NCBI GenBank assembly: GCA_023374025.1
Contig: SIJG01000178.1
Span: 130,030-194,029, forward strand
DNA length: 64,000 nt
Source: Heterodera schachtii
Lineage: Eukaryota; Nematoda; Chromadorea; Rhabditida; Heteroderidae
Direction: 5' to 3'
Translations under genes and position numbers: made by a program
Notes under the pieces: generated by a model
Seen by the model: only the letters and a program-made list of their open reading frames with translations
Told to the model about the DNA's origin: nothing
Database searches by the model: none
Shown: positions 25,945-36,412 of the stretch, one piece after another
How positions within the stretch are numbered: the first letter of the stretch is position 1
How the letters are laid out: each line of letters opens with the position of its first letter

Positions 25945-26585
25945 ATGGGGGGCGAAAGTTTGGGCACCGGGAAGTTTGGGCACCAGAAATTTGGGCACCG
26001 GGAAGTTTGGGCATAAGGATTTAAAAAATAAAAATATTTTTATTTGTCTATAAATTGCAACCATCTAATTAAAAGCATAGAAAATTTAATAAAGTTAGGA
26101 ATAGAAAGTTTTTATCGAATATTTACTCGATTAAGCATGCTTATTTAGCTAGACTCATTACCATTCATTCTACTTCAACGTATACATGTGTATTTTTATA
26201 TACTTTATACAATTACAAGACTCTGTCTGTTCAAGACTAAATTTTTTAATTTAAATAGAATTATGTATACGGGTTCTTGATATTTGAGCCCAACTAAGCC
26301 GCGTATTCAGGTCTAAGTCCAAAGAAACTAGTACACTTTAACTATACCTTTAAAAAACCGTACGAATTGACTAATTAATACATAAGATGCCAGTTTCCCA
26401 TACATAATTTTTTTATTTTTCAAGAACATAGAAATTTTTAAGCACAACGGTTGTTAAAATTACTAAATTATAATGATTTATATATAACATTTTATATATT
26501 GTTTTGTTTTATTTTTTTAAATCCCTCCCTCTGGTGCTCAAACTTCCCGGTGCCCAAATTTCTGGTGCCCAAACTTCATGTCGCC
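25945..26585. mobile_element. Inverted-repeat element with tandem terminal units, 641 bp
   Basis: The left end carries four tandem 15-16 bp units built on GTTTGGGCACC (25953-26014). The right end carries three units in the opposite direction (26534-26576). The outer tips, ATGGGGGGCG on the left and GGCGACATGAAG read inward from the right, are only partly alike. Flanks of ATATTTTTT (25936-25944 and 26586-26594) form a possible 9-bp target duplication, which would fit a Mutator-like element. The flank is low-complexity, so this could be coincidence. The interior is A+T-rich with no transposase frame. Confidence 0.75.
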
Positions 26586-26594
26586 ATATTTTTT

Positions 26595-27576
26595 AGTGGT
26601 ATGAATTCCTTTATTTTTTCTCTATAAATTTGAAGTTTTTTTTTGTTCACTGTTTATCAAAGGAAAAAAATTTTATAAAAAACATCAATTTGAAAATGAT
26701 TTTAACAAAAATATTTAAAATTAAATGAACAAAAAATTATATTATTATTAGGAATCCGCAGTTCATAAGTATAAATAAATGTCTTTTAATGAAACTGCAT
26801 TTATTTTTATTTAGAATCCTTTATTAATCTTAGCCATATCCTTAGTTTATTTCAGCATTTTTTATTAATAATTTTTAATATAATTTATTAATTAATTGCT
26901 TTTGGTTCCTTTGAAATTTACATTAACATTTTAAAATAAATCCATTTATATTTCCAATTTAAAGATTCAGGATGTTCTCGTTTATCTTTGTTGGCATATC
27001 TGTTAATTATTTTAAAGCATTTTAAAATAGTTAAATTTTTTATACAATAATTAAATACTTACTATATTTTTTTGTTAAAACACTTTTTCATAAAGAATCT
27101 TTCGCCATTTCCTGAGTGCCCCGTGTTATTTAAATAAATAAATTTGTAACAGTTGATAAAGAAAGATAAGCTGTACTTGTTTCATCTCTGTTTTACCTTA
27201 TTTTTGTTTTTTATCAAAAAATTTTTAAACCAATTATTAATTTCTTATTCATTAAATAATTTATATTAAACCTTTTTTGTATAATTTAATAATAATGAAT
27301 ATTTTTTAAAGTTTCATTTTAAAATAATTGATTTTTTCCAGAAATTAAAATTGAGTAAAATTAATATTCTAATAGAGATAGCTGGAGCCATTGAAGCTAC
27401 TATTAAATATTAATTTGATTAAATTGAGCCAGGTTAATAATTTAATGTGTAACATTTTTTTAAATAATTAAAAAGAAATATTAATAAATATATAAAATAT
27501 TAATAAATATAAAAAAACATATTTTGTTTAAGTATTTCAACCACTAAATATTAAGTACTGGTATAGTCTAAATGAA
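26595..27576. other. A+T-rich non-coding stretch
   Basis: Nothing distinct was seen apart from short patches around 27108-27125 and 27380-27395. Confidence 0.5.
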
Positions 27577-27776
27577 GAAGAAATAATTAGTAGAGTCGCG
27601 CTTTTTAGTGAAAAACTTTTTTTTTTTTGCTAAATTGATTTGGAGAAAGGAGCTAAAAAACGCATTTCTGCATTAAAAATTTTGAATTCAAATTAACCTA
27701 CATTTTTTGTTGTGAAAGTTTTTCGGTGTGTAGGCCCCCACAGTCCAAGAAAAAAATATGGGTTGGCACCCCTAAT
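27577..27776. repeat. G+C-elevated patch with a hAT-like tip
   Basis: At 27761-27776 the minus strand reads TTAGGGGTGCCAACCC, similar in style to the CAGGGGTGTCAT tip of the hAT at 43658. Upstream words (GTGTAGGCCCCCACAG) are G+C-rich. No opposite tip was found, so this may be a solo end or coincidence. Confidence 0.25.
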
Positions 27777-27837
27777 AAGAAATGATATTAAGTCATGAAT
27801 AAATGTCCTGTATTTTTATGTAGTTTTTAATTGATGT

Positions 27838-27968
27838 AAGGATGTTATTTTGGAGGTCATAAAATACTCAAAATTAAAATAAATGTCCCACGAAATTCAA
27901 AAGAAATTAAAGAAAACTGTGAGGACGAGGTAAGCTTAAAATGAAAGAATAAATATTCATAAAACTTT
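27838..27968 (+). repeat. Direct repeat pair, copy 1
   Basis: The segment runs from GATGTTATTTTGGAGGTCAT through GAGGACGAGGTAAG to the A+T-rich AATAAATATT. It matches 28521-28645 at roughly 80 percent by eye. The best-preserved word, GAGGACGAGGTAAG, contains a perfect consensus 5' splice site, so an exon edge cannot be excluded, although no open frame supports one. Confidence 0.75.
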
Positions 27969-28520
27969 GAATTACCTTAAAAATTTCGTTAAAGATTATA
28001 ACTAAAATAGATGAAACCAAATCAATATTAGGCTAAGAATTTAAAGAAAACATTTAAAAAAATCGAAAATACTAACAAATAAAATAGCTAATAACACACC
28101 ACACTTATTTAAGACAAGATAGAATTTTATTAAAAGCAGACAATAAAAATAAATAATATCTCTTTATGAACCTATAAATTATTTAGTAAAATTTTAATGT
28201 TTTATTATTTTAACTAATTAATGAAGTCAACCAACTAAAAAACGTAATTTATACTATCGGTCATATGAATAAAATATAAAATTTTATGAAATATTTTATG
28301 TACTGCAATATCAATCACCTAATAAACACCTAATTAGTGTAACAATAAAAAATTTTTATGGTGCAGTTAAATATTTTTGTTGTTATCAATTGTTTGTTTT
28401 ATAAAAACCATAAGAAAATAACTCAAAAAAGATTCTAATGATATTCAAAATAAATTATTTATTTATAAGTCATAAAAAAGTCTCTTCAGGAGACTAAAAA
28501 TAAGCCTAATAAATTAACCA

Positions 28521-28645
28521 TAAGCATGTCATTTTGGAGGACATAAAATACTCAAATTAAAAGAAATTTCCCACTAAATTATAAAGAGATGAAAGAAAAT
28601 TGAGAGGACGAGGTAAGATTAAAATAAAATAATAAATATTTATAA
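28521..28645 (+). repeat. Direct repeat pair, copy 2
   Basis: Partner of 27838-27968, about 680 bp downstream in the same direction. It begins CATGTCATTTTGGAGGACAT and keeps GAGGACGAGGTAAG exactly. The DNA between the copies and just beyond is A+T-rich without frames. Confidence 0.75.
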
Positions 28646-29045
28646 AATAAAAATTACTTTCATTTAAATCTTTCAAATGAAAATGCATTTTAATATTCAG
28701 TTTTTATTATTTGGGTTTAATAATAAGTCTAAAAATTTAAAATTAGATTAGTTGTAAATTTATTGCTTTACATTAAATCAATTTTCTTTCTACCATTAAT
28801 TTATATTTTTTACAAATAGTTTAATTTGCTTATAAATGCATACGTTTATTGCTGCACCATTTTAATTAAAAGATGATTATACTTACAAATTGTATTCATT
28901 TCATTAAAATGTATTATTGTATATTTGATTAATATTTACTTTTTGAAAAAATTGATTTTTTAATATAATAATATAATCCTAATAAATATTTTTTGCATTT
29001 TTATTTCCGATCCTATTTGTCTAATCTTAAATTTTCTTTTATAGT
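28646..29045. other. A+T-rich non-coding stretch
   Basis: No feature seen. Confidence 0.55.
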
Positions 29046-29414
29046 CAAGAATGTTCGTTTTATGCGATAGTTACATGTACTCAAGGTTTTCTGGGTAGCT
29101 AATCACGAATATGGCATTTATTTCGACCCTTTTTGAATCCCGGATCCGAATTCGAAAATAAAATTCAAAATTTAAATTTTTAAAATTCTCACTTTGTTCA
29201 TAAATTGACCAAAATAAGGCAAATTTAGTCAAAAATCATTGCACATCAAAACATGGTCATTCAGCACAGAAACGAACATAAAAGTTTTTTCAAAATTTTG
29301 AATTTTCGACTTTTGCTTCGAGTTCGGGACCGTAATTCAAAAATATCCGATTTGTGATCAGCTACGCCGAAAACCCTTGAGTACATGGCACTATCATTAA
29401 AACGAGCATTCTTG
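29046..29414. mobile_element. 369-bp long-TIR MITE
   Basis: Inverted repeats of about 70 bp start CAAGAATGTTCGTTTT on the left and, read from the right end inward, CAAGAATGCTCGTTTT. Pairing continues with gaps through CATGTACTCAAGG and the TAGCTAATCACGAA/TGTGATCAGCTA region. The right interior has TTCGAGTTCG and then GTGATCAGC and AAAACCC, in the same order as in the 10037-10425 element. No target duplication could be recognised and there is no coding capacity. Confidence 0.75.
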
Positions 29415-30694
29415 CCCCTTTTTTATGGGACCAATGATCCCGACTTTTACCAAAATAATACATATTTATTCATTTTGACTTTTAAATTAGCATTTTATAA
29501 TATTCTTTGTAGTAGTTTTTCGGGAATAGGGTAGATAAATGAGCATACACATAAAATTAAGGGTTTATGAAAGCTAAATTCAACTTTTAAATTTTTAGAT
29601 TAATATTAAAATGAGAGATATTTTTGAGAATTTTTTCATTGAAACATTTTGATTTAGAGAAAAGTTTTCTTCTCAAAACCAGTGAGCCCATCCAGACTTT
29701 TTAAATAAATTGAGTTCAAATTTTTTTGATTGGATAAATTTCATGATTTATTCCAAAAATTTCAATGGAAACTTTTGAAATTGATTCGAAAATACTTTTA
29801 AATTTTTCACTAAAAATTTCGTTTTTTATTTTGTTATTTGTCCAATAAGAAATGAAAAATTTTCTCAAAATTCATCTCCAAAATTTAATTATTTTTTTTT
29901 TCATTTGAATTTTTTATTTTCAAAATTATATATCACAATACTAATTTGGATTAATTTTTTTCCTTTTTTAATAGTTGCTAGTATATATAATTTGCTGCTC
30001 AAATATTTATGGTGTGTAGCAAGTATTTAAAAATTTATGATTTTAATAAGTTAAATTAATTCTGATTATTATTTATTTTTATTAGAAATGTAATAAAAAT
30101 TTATAACCAATACTCTCGCACATCCTTAAATAAAAATATTGAAAAAAATCTTAACAATAATATTTTTATAAATTAATATGCATGTATATGAATTTATGAT
30201 TAATAGTTTTATTACATACCTGTTTGATTTATTGAATTTTTCTTTCATAATTTTCTCAAGATAATTTCCATATCAATTTTTACTGCAAATTTCTCAATCT
30301 TGCTGAATTATTTTACTATAACATTTATTATTTTATAAAATAAAAATAATTTTTTTTTTTTGAACAGAAAATTTTTCTACTTTTCTTCTTGCAATTTGGC
30401 AACTTTTAACACTAATTAATGGATTTTAGAGTGATAACTTCAAGACTTGCATTATTATACAATTTTTTTATATAATTTAAAATTAGTGCTTCTATTTTTA
30501 CTTTTCGTCGGCCGTTCATTTAAATTATTATACTTTATATAGCCTATAAGTTTTTTTAAATTATTTTATAAATTATTACTAATTGAATTTTTTATTTCTG
30601 CTAAAATTTTGTGACTTAATTTCATTTTGATACATAATATTTATTAATTTTTACCCAAAAAAACTTTTAACACAACTTTAAAATTTTTGGAACT
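29415..30694. other. A+T-rich non-coding stretch
   Basis: Stops in all frames; no repeat or RNA-like structure that I can support. Confidence 0.5.
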
Positions 30695-30713
30695 CTGGCG
30701 GTGCCGATAGGCG
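30695..30713 (+). repeat. GGCGGTGCCGATAGGCG hairpin motif, copy C
   Basis: The left stem GGTGCC, the GATA loop and GGCG match the hairpin family. The outer right stem is replaced by T's, so the copy is truncated. Confidence 0.55.
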
Positions 30714-31869
30714 TTTTTTCAATAAAAATAAAATATTACTTAATGCGCACAAGGTTTTATGAAACATAAAACTGGCATTATTATTTTTCTTGATTTTTAT
30801 TCAACATTTTAAAAATTCCAATTACAAAAGAAATTAACCCAAAAAGATATAGTAACACGAAAATATGAATGTATTAAGAATGAATTAATAGTAAAATTCT
30901 AAATAAATTAATATACGTAAATAAATTATTTAAAAAAAAATTTAAAACGATTTAATTATTATTTTCTTTTAACGTAATAAACTTTAATTATTTTATTTTT
31001 TCTCTTAATGTTTAGTTGGTTTCATAATTTCTTTTTCAGTTTTGTATTAAGTTTTTCTGTTAACATAAGATTAATAAGTGGATATATTTTTCTAATTTAG
31101 TTGTTTGGATTTTGTTAAATTTTGTTTATTTTTATAAATAATAAATAAATTATAAATTCGTATAAAAAATAAATGATTTTACTACAAAAATAATTTTTAT
31201 TTTGGTTCTTTTCACTTTTTTATTTTCTTTATTAATTTCTCATTAATAAATTTTTTTTTTTAATTTATATAATAATTAATTGACATTGGTAATGTCAGAT
31301 TTTAATTATTTATTTTTCATGATGACGTGCTGCGAAAGTGTTTACGAGTGTTAGCTGTGTTTCTATATAATAAATGATTTTTTATTTTAAATATTTTTTA
31401 CACAAATTAAAAAATTAATAACAAAATTTATTTAAATAAACGGAATTATGATTAAAATTTTGGCAATTTGGGTCATAAAATTAATTAAACTTCAAAATTA
31501 TTTTGATTTAAACATCTTAATAGGTTGCCTAAAATGGTAAAAGGAAAAACAAATTTATTTGCTACTGTTTTCGTCGTTTCCTTAAACATATAACTACAAC
31601 TTTTTCTATTTTTGTTTTGAATTAAATAAGGAATTTATACAAAATCTGTCAAAAAATTAGGATAAATTTTCATGAATTTAGTCAGTGGCTCTCTTGGAAC
31701 CGCTAATGAGCATAGAAACACGATTAACAATCAGTTGCAAAATAAAGCTATAATTTAATTATTAACCAGATCCAAACGCAATTTTATTATTTAAAGATTT
31801 TGGCAATTTTTTTGAAAATTTTGCACATTTTAATAAAGTATTTTCTTATATTTCCAAAAAATTTCTTTT
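30714..31869. other. A+T-rich DNA between two opposed hairpin motifs
   Basis: Copies C and D of the G+C motif face each other across this interval, so it could be the inside of a decayed element about 1.2 kb long. No frame is open. A weak inverted similarity (GTGTTTCTAT words at about 31357 and 31706) lies inside. Confidence 0.35.
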
Positions 31870-31893
31870 CGGCCCATATCGACACCGCCGGAC
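31870..31893 (-). repeat. CCGGCGGTGTCGATATGGGCC motif, copy D
   Basis: Read on the minus strand the sequence is TCCGGCGGTGTCGATA followed by TGGGCC. It is a diverged member of the same family and lies in the opposite direction to copy C. Confidence 0.5.
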
Positions 31894-33318
31894 TGTATCA
31901 TATTTTTTGAATTTTGACCAAAAAAAGGCAAAAATTACTGATATAAAATTTAATATTTCCATTTTTTTCCTATAATTTGGATTCATTTTTAAAACGGATT
32001 TAAAACTTTTTATAAATATTTAAAAAATAAATTAAACAGGCCAATGCTTTTATTGATAAAAAATAATAGGAAAATTCAATAATATTGATTCTTAAAACCT
32101 ATCAGAAATAAATTTGTGCAAATTTATCATTAAGAAGAAATTCAAGAATACTTCACAAAAATTAGATCTTCACAAAAAATGGACGAATGCATTAAAATAT
32201 GAATTAAAATATTTTAAAGTTCCTTAAACAAATTAAGGATGAAAAAAGAATTATAAATAATAATCAGTAAATAAATTGAATAAATTAAAAATTTGTTTTT
32301 CTACTAATTTTTGTATTTGACTATATATGAAATATTTAAAAAAGTATTTTCAAAAATTGGCTCTAAATATGAAATTATAAAATATTTTAATATAATTTTA
32401 TCTTTGCTACGAAATACAACGAAAATATAAACACGGCGATATGATATTAAAAGAAAAAAAGAGATGAAAGATCGAATAATGAAAATTATCAAAAAGAAAG
32501 AAAATAGTAAATTAAAAGAACTTTGTTAAGAGAAAAACAGAGCATAAAAAAAAGAAAAAAATATTAAGAAACAAATATCTTTGTAAAAATTAAATTTTTT
32601 ATATTTTTAATTGTTAATGACAAATTCTAAAAAAATAAACAAACAAGATGAACAAAAAATGACATATCAGAAACAAAATTCTAATTATTATTATAATTAA
32701 AAATTTTTATCCTAAATATACATGACAAATAATATTGAATATTATAACTAAAAAATATTATTAAAATATATTAAATTTAAAAATAATAATTATGAGAGAA
32801 AATTATTACGGAGAACCGCAAGAATACAAAAAAAAACTGAGAGAAAGACATTATTTAAACCTTATAAAATATATACTAAACAATACAAAAAAATATATAT
32901 AATAAAATTTATAATAGCATTTTAAAATCATTTTCTAATCAAAATAAACAACAAAAATTACAGTATATACTTAATACCTTCAGGCAGATCATTTCAAATA
33001 AATGTAACCTATCTTGGGTCTCTTGATTGGTCTAAATCATTCAAAAATGTATATAAATTAAAATAACAAATCGATAATTCATATTTAAAAAAATTTGGAA
33101 AAATTTAAAATAAACGAATAATAATAAAAATAAATTTATAAAAATATTAATATCCAAAAAAATTAAAGTAACATCTACAAAACTTCAAAAAATATAAACA
33201 AATTATTTTTAATTTAACAATTTTTTAGTAGAATTATTAATTATAAAAATAATCAGATATAGTTATAAAAAAAAATAATTCTACTCGGATTCGCATACTT
33301 ATCATAAATTATTACCTG
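31894..33318. other. A+T-rich non-coding stretch
   Basis: The frame at 32304-32492 is low-complexity. No other structure was seen. Confidence 0.5.
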
Positions 33319-33347
33319 TTGTACCGGCACAGTCGGTATGCCGGGCG
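33319..33347. repeat. Short G+C hairpin
   Basis: CCGGCA and TGCCGG pair around the nine-base loop CAGTCGGTA. It stands alone in A+T-rich DNA. It may be related to the G+C hairpin family but lacks the GGCGGTGCC word. Confidence 0.4.
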
Positions 33348-33907
33348 TTACTAAAAAAAACCATCAAATGGAAAATTTTTGACAGAAAATATTCAAAACT
33401 TCGCTCAGATTAAATCAATTTTTGTGGAAATATGTTCGCCTAGTTGTTTTTTAAGTATTTATTTAATTAAATTTTTACATATTTTATAAATAATTTAAAA
33501 AATTAAATTTAATTGAAAATAATTTATTGACAAAAATCTTAGAAAAAGTGAGATAATTTATTTTTGTACATCGCCCAAATTTGCACTTTTTGCCCAGGCT
33601 TATTTTAAGCATAATATTATATGTAAAAATGAAATATATATAAACTATCAATTATATATTAAATTTAATGGTTAGCTTTTTTTCATTATTTTTAAATATT
33701 TCAAATTAAAAATTTGCCTAAAAAAATGAAAAAGCACCACTCAGAAACGGCCCCAAAATTTTCAGAAAAAAACACCCCTAAGAATCGACACAAAATTTTC
33801 AACAGCAGTAACAAAGTAGAATCATTGTGAGTGAGCATGAGTAAAAAAGAAAAATAAATAAAAATAATATTAAACTTATATTAAATTTAAAATAATTATG
33901 AAGCAAA
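33348..33907. other. A+T-rich non-coding stretch
   Basis: A somewhat G+C-richer patch occurs at 33733-33790. No frame or repeat partner was found. Confidence 0.5.
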
Positions 33908-33909
33908 TA

Positions 33910-35021
33910 TGCTCCGTTCCAAAATTATAAACTCAAGAATTTTTTTGTCACTTCATCTATTTCCCGTGGACGAATCGAGCTTAAATTTTTACCAAGCATA
34001 CCTCCCCCATAAATATTAAGAGCCACACAAAAAAATCGGAAAGGGTAGAAGAAAAAATTTTTTTATGAATTTTTTTCCGAAAATGTCCCAAAATTAGGCG
34101 TTCCAAAAGTATAAACTCAAAACTTTGAAGACATGTAACTTTTTCTATAGTGTAAGAAAAAATCTGAAAAAATTCATGTTAGCATAACTTTTCATGCTGA
34201 TCAAAAAAGTTAACAGCACCAAAGTGATCAGAGCACTCATTCAGGGTGATCTGAAAACCTCAAAATGGCTTGAAATCGGGAAATTTTCAGAAAAAAATTC
34301 CTAGGGGGTTGGAAAAAAATTTACGTCAAAAGCGAATATGGCGGACAGAAAGAAAACATAATTGGCTACAAAATGCAAAAAACCGCATGTCGCTATGACT
34401 TCTGAGCTCTGAGAATTTACATGTTTAATTTCGAACAGCAAAAAAGTACTGTAATTCTTAAGAAAACAGTGCATTTTACAGTAGTTTTGATCACTTCGAT
34501 ATTAATCGTCCGGAGTCTGAGCGTACAGAAGTCGTAGAGACATGCGGTTTTTTGCATTTTGTAACCAATTATGTTCTCTTTCTGTCCGCCATATTCGTTT
34601 TTGACGTAAATTTTTTTCCAGCACCCTAGGAATTTTTTTCTGAAAATTTCCCGGTTTCAAGCCATTTTACGGTTTTCAGATCACCCTGAAGGAGTGCTCT
34701 GATCACTTTGGTGCTGTTAACTTTTTTGATCAGCATGAAAAGTTATGCTAACATGAATTTTTTCATATTTTTTCTTATCCTATAGAAAAAGTTACTTGTT
34801 TTCAAAGTTTTGAGTTTATAATTTTGGAACGCCTAATTTGGGGACATTTTCGAAAAAAAATTCATAAAAAAAATTTTTCTTCTACACTTTCTGATTTTTT
34901 TGTGTGGCTCTTAATATTTATGGGGGAGGTATGCTTGGTAAAAATTTAAGCTCGATTCGTCCACGGGAAATAGATGAAGTGACAAAAAAAATTCTTGAGT
35001 TTATAATTTTGGAACGGAGCA
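33910..35021. mobile_element. 1,112-bp palindromic Tc1-like fold-back element (Pal2)
   Basis: Arms at 33910-34404 and 34526-35021 are inverted copies with scattered mismatches, around a loop of about 120 bp. The tips read TGCTCCGTTCC and are flanked by TA (33908-33909 and 35022-35023). The terminal word GTTCCAAAATTATAAACTC at 33916 recurs as GTTCCAAAAGTATAAACTC at 34100, 184 bp further in, so this element has the same outer-plus-inner layout as Pal1. Long stretches of the arm align with Pal1: TGATCAAAAAAGT, the GGTGATCTGAAAA word, AAAATGGCTTGAAA, CTAGGGGGTTGG and GGCTACAAAATG. The tips differ, so the two are sister families that would be recognised differently. No transposase is encoded. Confidence 0.92.
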
Positions 35022-35062
35022 TATAAATACAATTATTACATATTTTATACATATAAATTTAA

Positions 35063-35755
35063 AGCAAATGATAATTTCTTTCGGACATTTGGAAAATAAA
35101 TTTAAAAAAAACTATATTTACAATAAAGGATTTAAAAAGTCAAAATAAATGATGAAAATATATTAAACTACAAAGCAAACAAATATATATAATTCATAAA
35201 TGATCAAATAAAATTAATCCGATAAAAAATTATAAATTTAATCATCCGTAGTACTCTTATTTGTAGCGGAGATGTTAGAAATGAAAAAACAAAAAAAAGT
35301 TAATAATTAAACTTTTCACATTAATTTGTAAGTGAACTGAATTAAATAATGATTATTACAAATGATAAAAATTAAAAAAATTTTTTAAATGAAATGATGA
35401 TTTCTCTACATTTTCGCAAGTAAATTGAAAAAAGTAAACATATTCATTTTTATAAAAGATATAAAAAATTGTCATAAAGTAAAAGATGCATTTTTTCAAC
35501 CCACAGACCGGAAACACTCGTGCCTTTTCATGAGTTAAAAGAGCAAAAAAAATTTAAAAAAAATAATAATTAAATTTTTTGCAATAATTTAATAAGTGAA
35601 ATGAAGTAAATAGGTAAATAATAATTAATTAATATAATTTTTAAAAATTAAAAAAAGTTAAATGAACTGATAATTTTCTCTCGACATTTTCGCAAGTAAA
35701 TTAAATACCAAATTTTTACAAAAGATTTAAAAAATTGTTATAAAGTAATAAGGAT
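35063..35755 (+). repeat. Degenerate tandem array, unit about 250-260 bp
   Basis: Copies can be aligned at 35290-35494 and 35545-35755, with a partial one at 35063-35130. Anchor words recur in order: AATAATTAAAYTTTT, then ACATTTTCGCAAGTAAATT, then a word ending ATTGTYATAAAGTAA. A further decayed copy may begin near 35850. Such an array could be an old satellite or duplicated element; no coding sequence lies in it. Confidence 0.6.
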
Positions 35756-36268
35756 GCAATTCACTCTAACATTCATTTAATGGATGTGAAAAAAGCATAA
35801 ATAAGATTACGTATAATTTTAAATTACACAAATTTATATACCTTTCAACGACTGAAAACAAAGGAGTCGTCTCTTGAGAATAAAAGATTAAAAACAGATA
35901 AAAATAATAATTTAACTTATTTTAAATTTTTATAAATAATGTAACATATAAATATTAATTAAATTAACTTTTTATTGTTTATTTTTTAATGAATAAATCA
36001 TAAATATATCTAAATACCAAATAAAAGAGAATTTAACATTAAATTATATTTTAACATTAGGAATAGATAATTAAAAAGTTTAAAAAATAAGGACAAAAAA
36101 AATTTAAAAACGAAACAAAATATATAACATAAATGAAAGTTTAAACTTTACAATTGTTAAATTACATTTGATGAAAAAATAATGTAAATATATCATAATA
36201 TTTTCAAAAAAATTCATATCACCAAAACAGAATAGCACAACGACGAATTTTTTGTGTGATTTAACTAA
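35756..36268. other. A+T-rich non-coding stretch
   Basis: It may contain a further decayed unit of the preceding array (35850-35935). Nothing else was seen. Confidence 0.45.
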
Positions 36269-36412
36269 TGGACAAAAAATAACAAAACATTTAATAAATT
36301 GAATTCGTCATTTTCTGTCGCCGTACCTTTGTCTATAGTTTACGCGGGTGTCAAGGAAAAGACCGGCGAAGAAATGGGCCAACTGCTGGCAAAGGGTGGC
36401 AATTCATATTAA
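36269..36412 (+). pseudogene. G+C-rich coding-like islet, possible exon relic
   Basis: The plus strand is open from 36269 to the TAA at 36410-36412. Its last part is clearly unlike the background: VYAGVKEKTGEEMGQLLAKG followed by GNSY and stop, with G- and C-ending codons. The first 13 codons are A+T-rich and start directly after a stop, with no in-frame ATG before position 36374. On the minus strand another frame is open through the same islet (LAHFFAGLFLDTRVNYRQRY). The islet ends abruptly in A+T-rich sequence on both sides. I do not recognise either product. It could be an exon, a captured gene piece or a transposon end. Confidence 0.25.

Noticed and set aside
25936..26594. ATATTTTTT as proof of a 9-bp target duplication
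   Set aside because: The flank is low-complexity and such a match is easy by chance; kept only as a possibility in the element entry.
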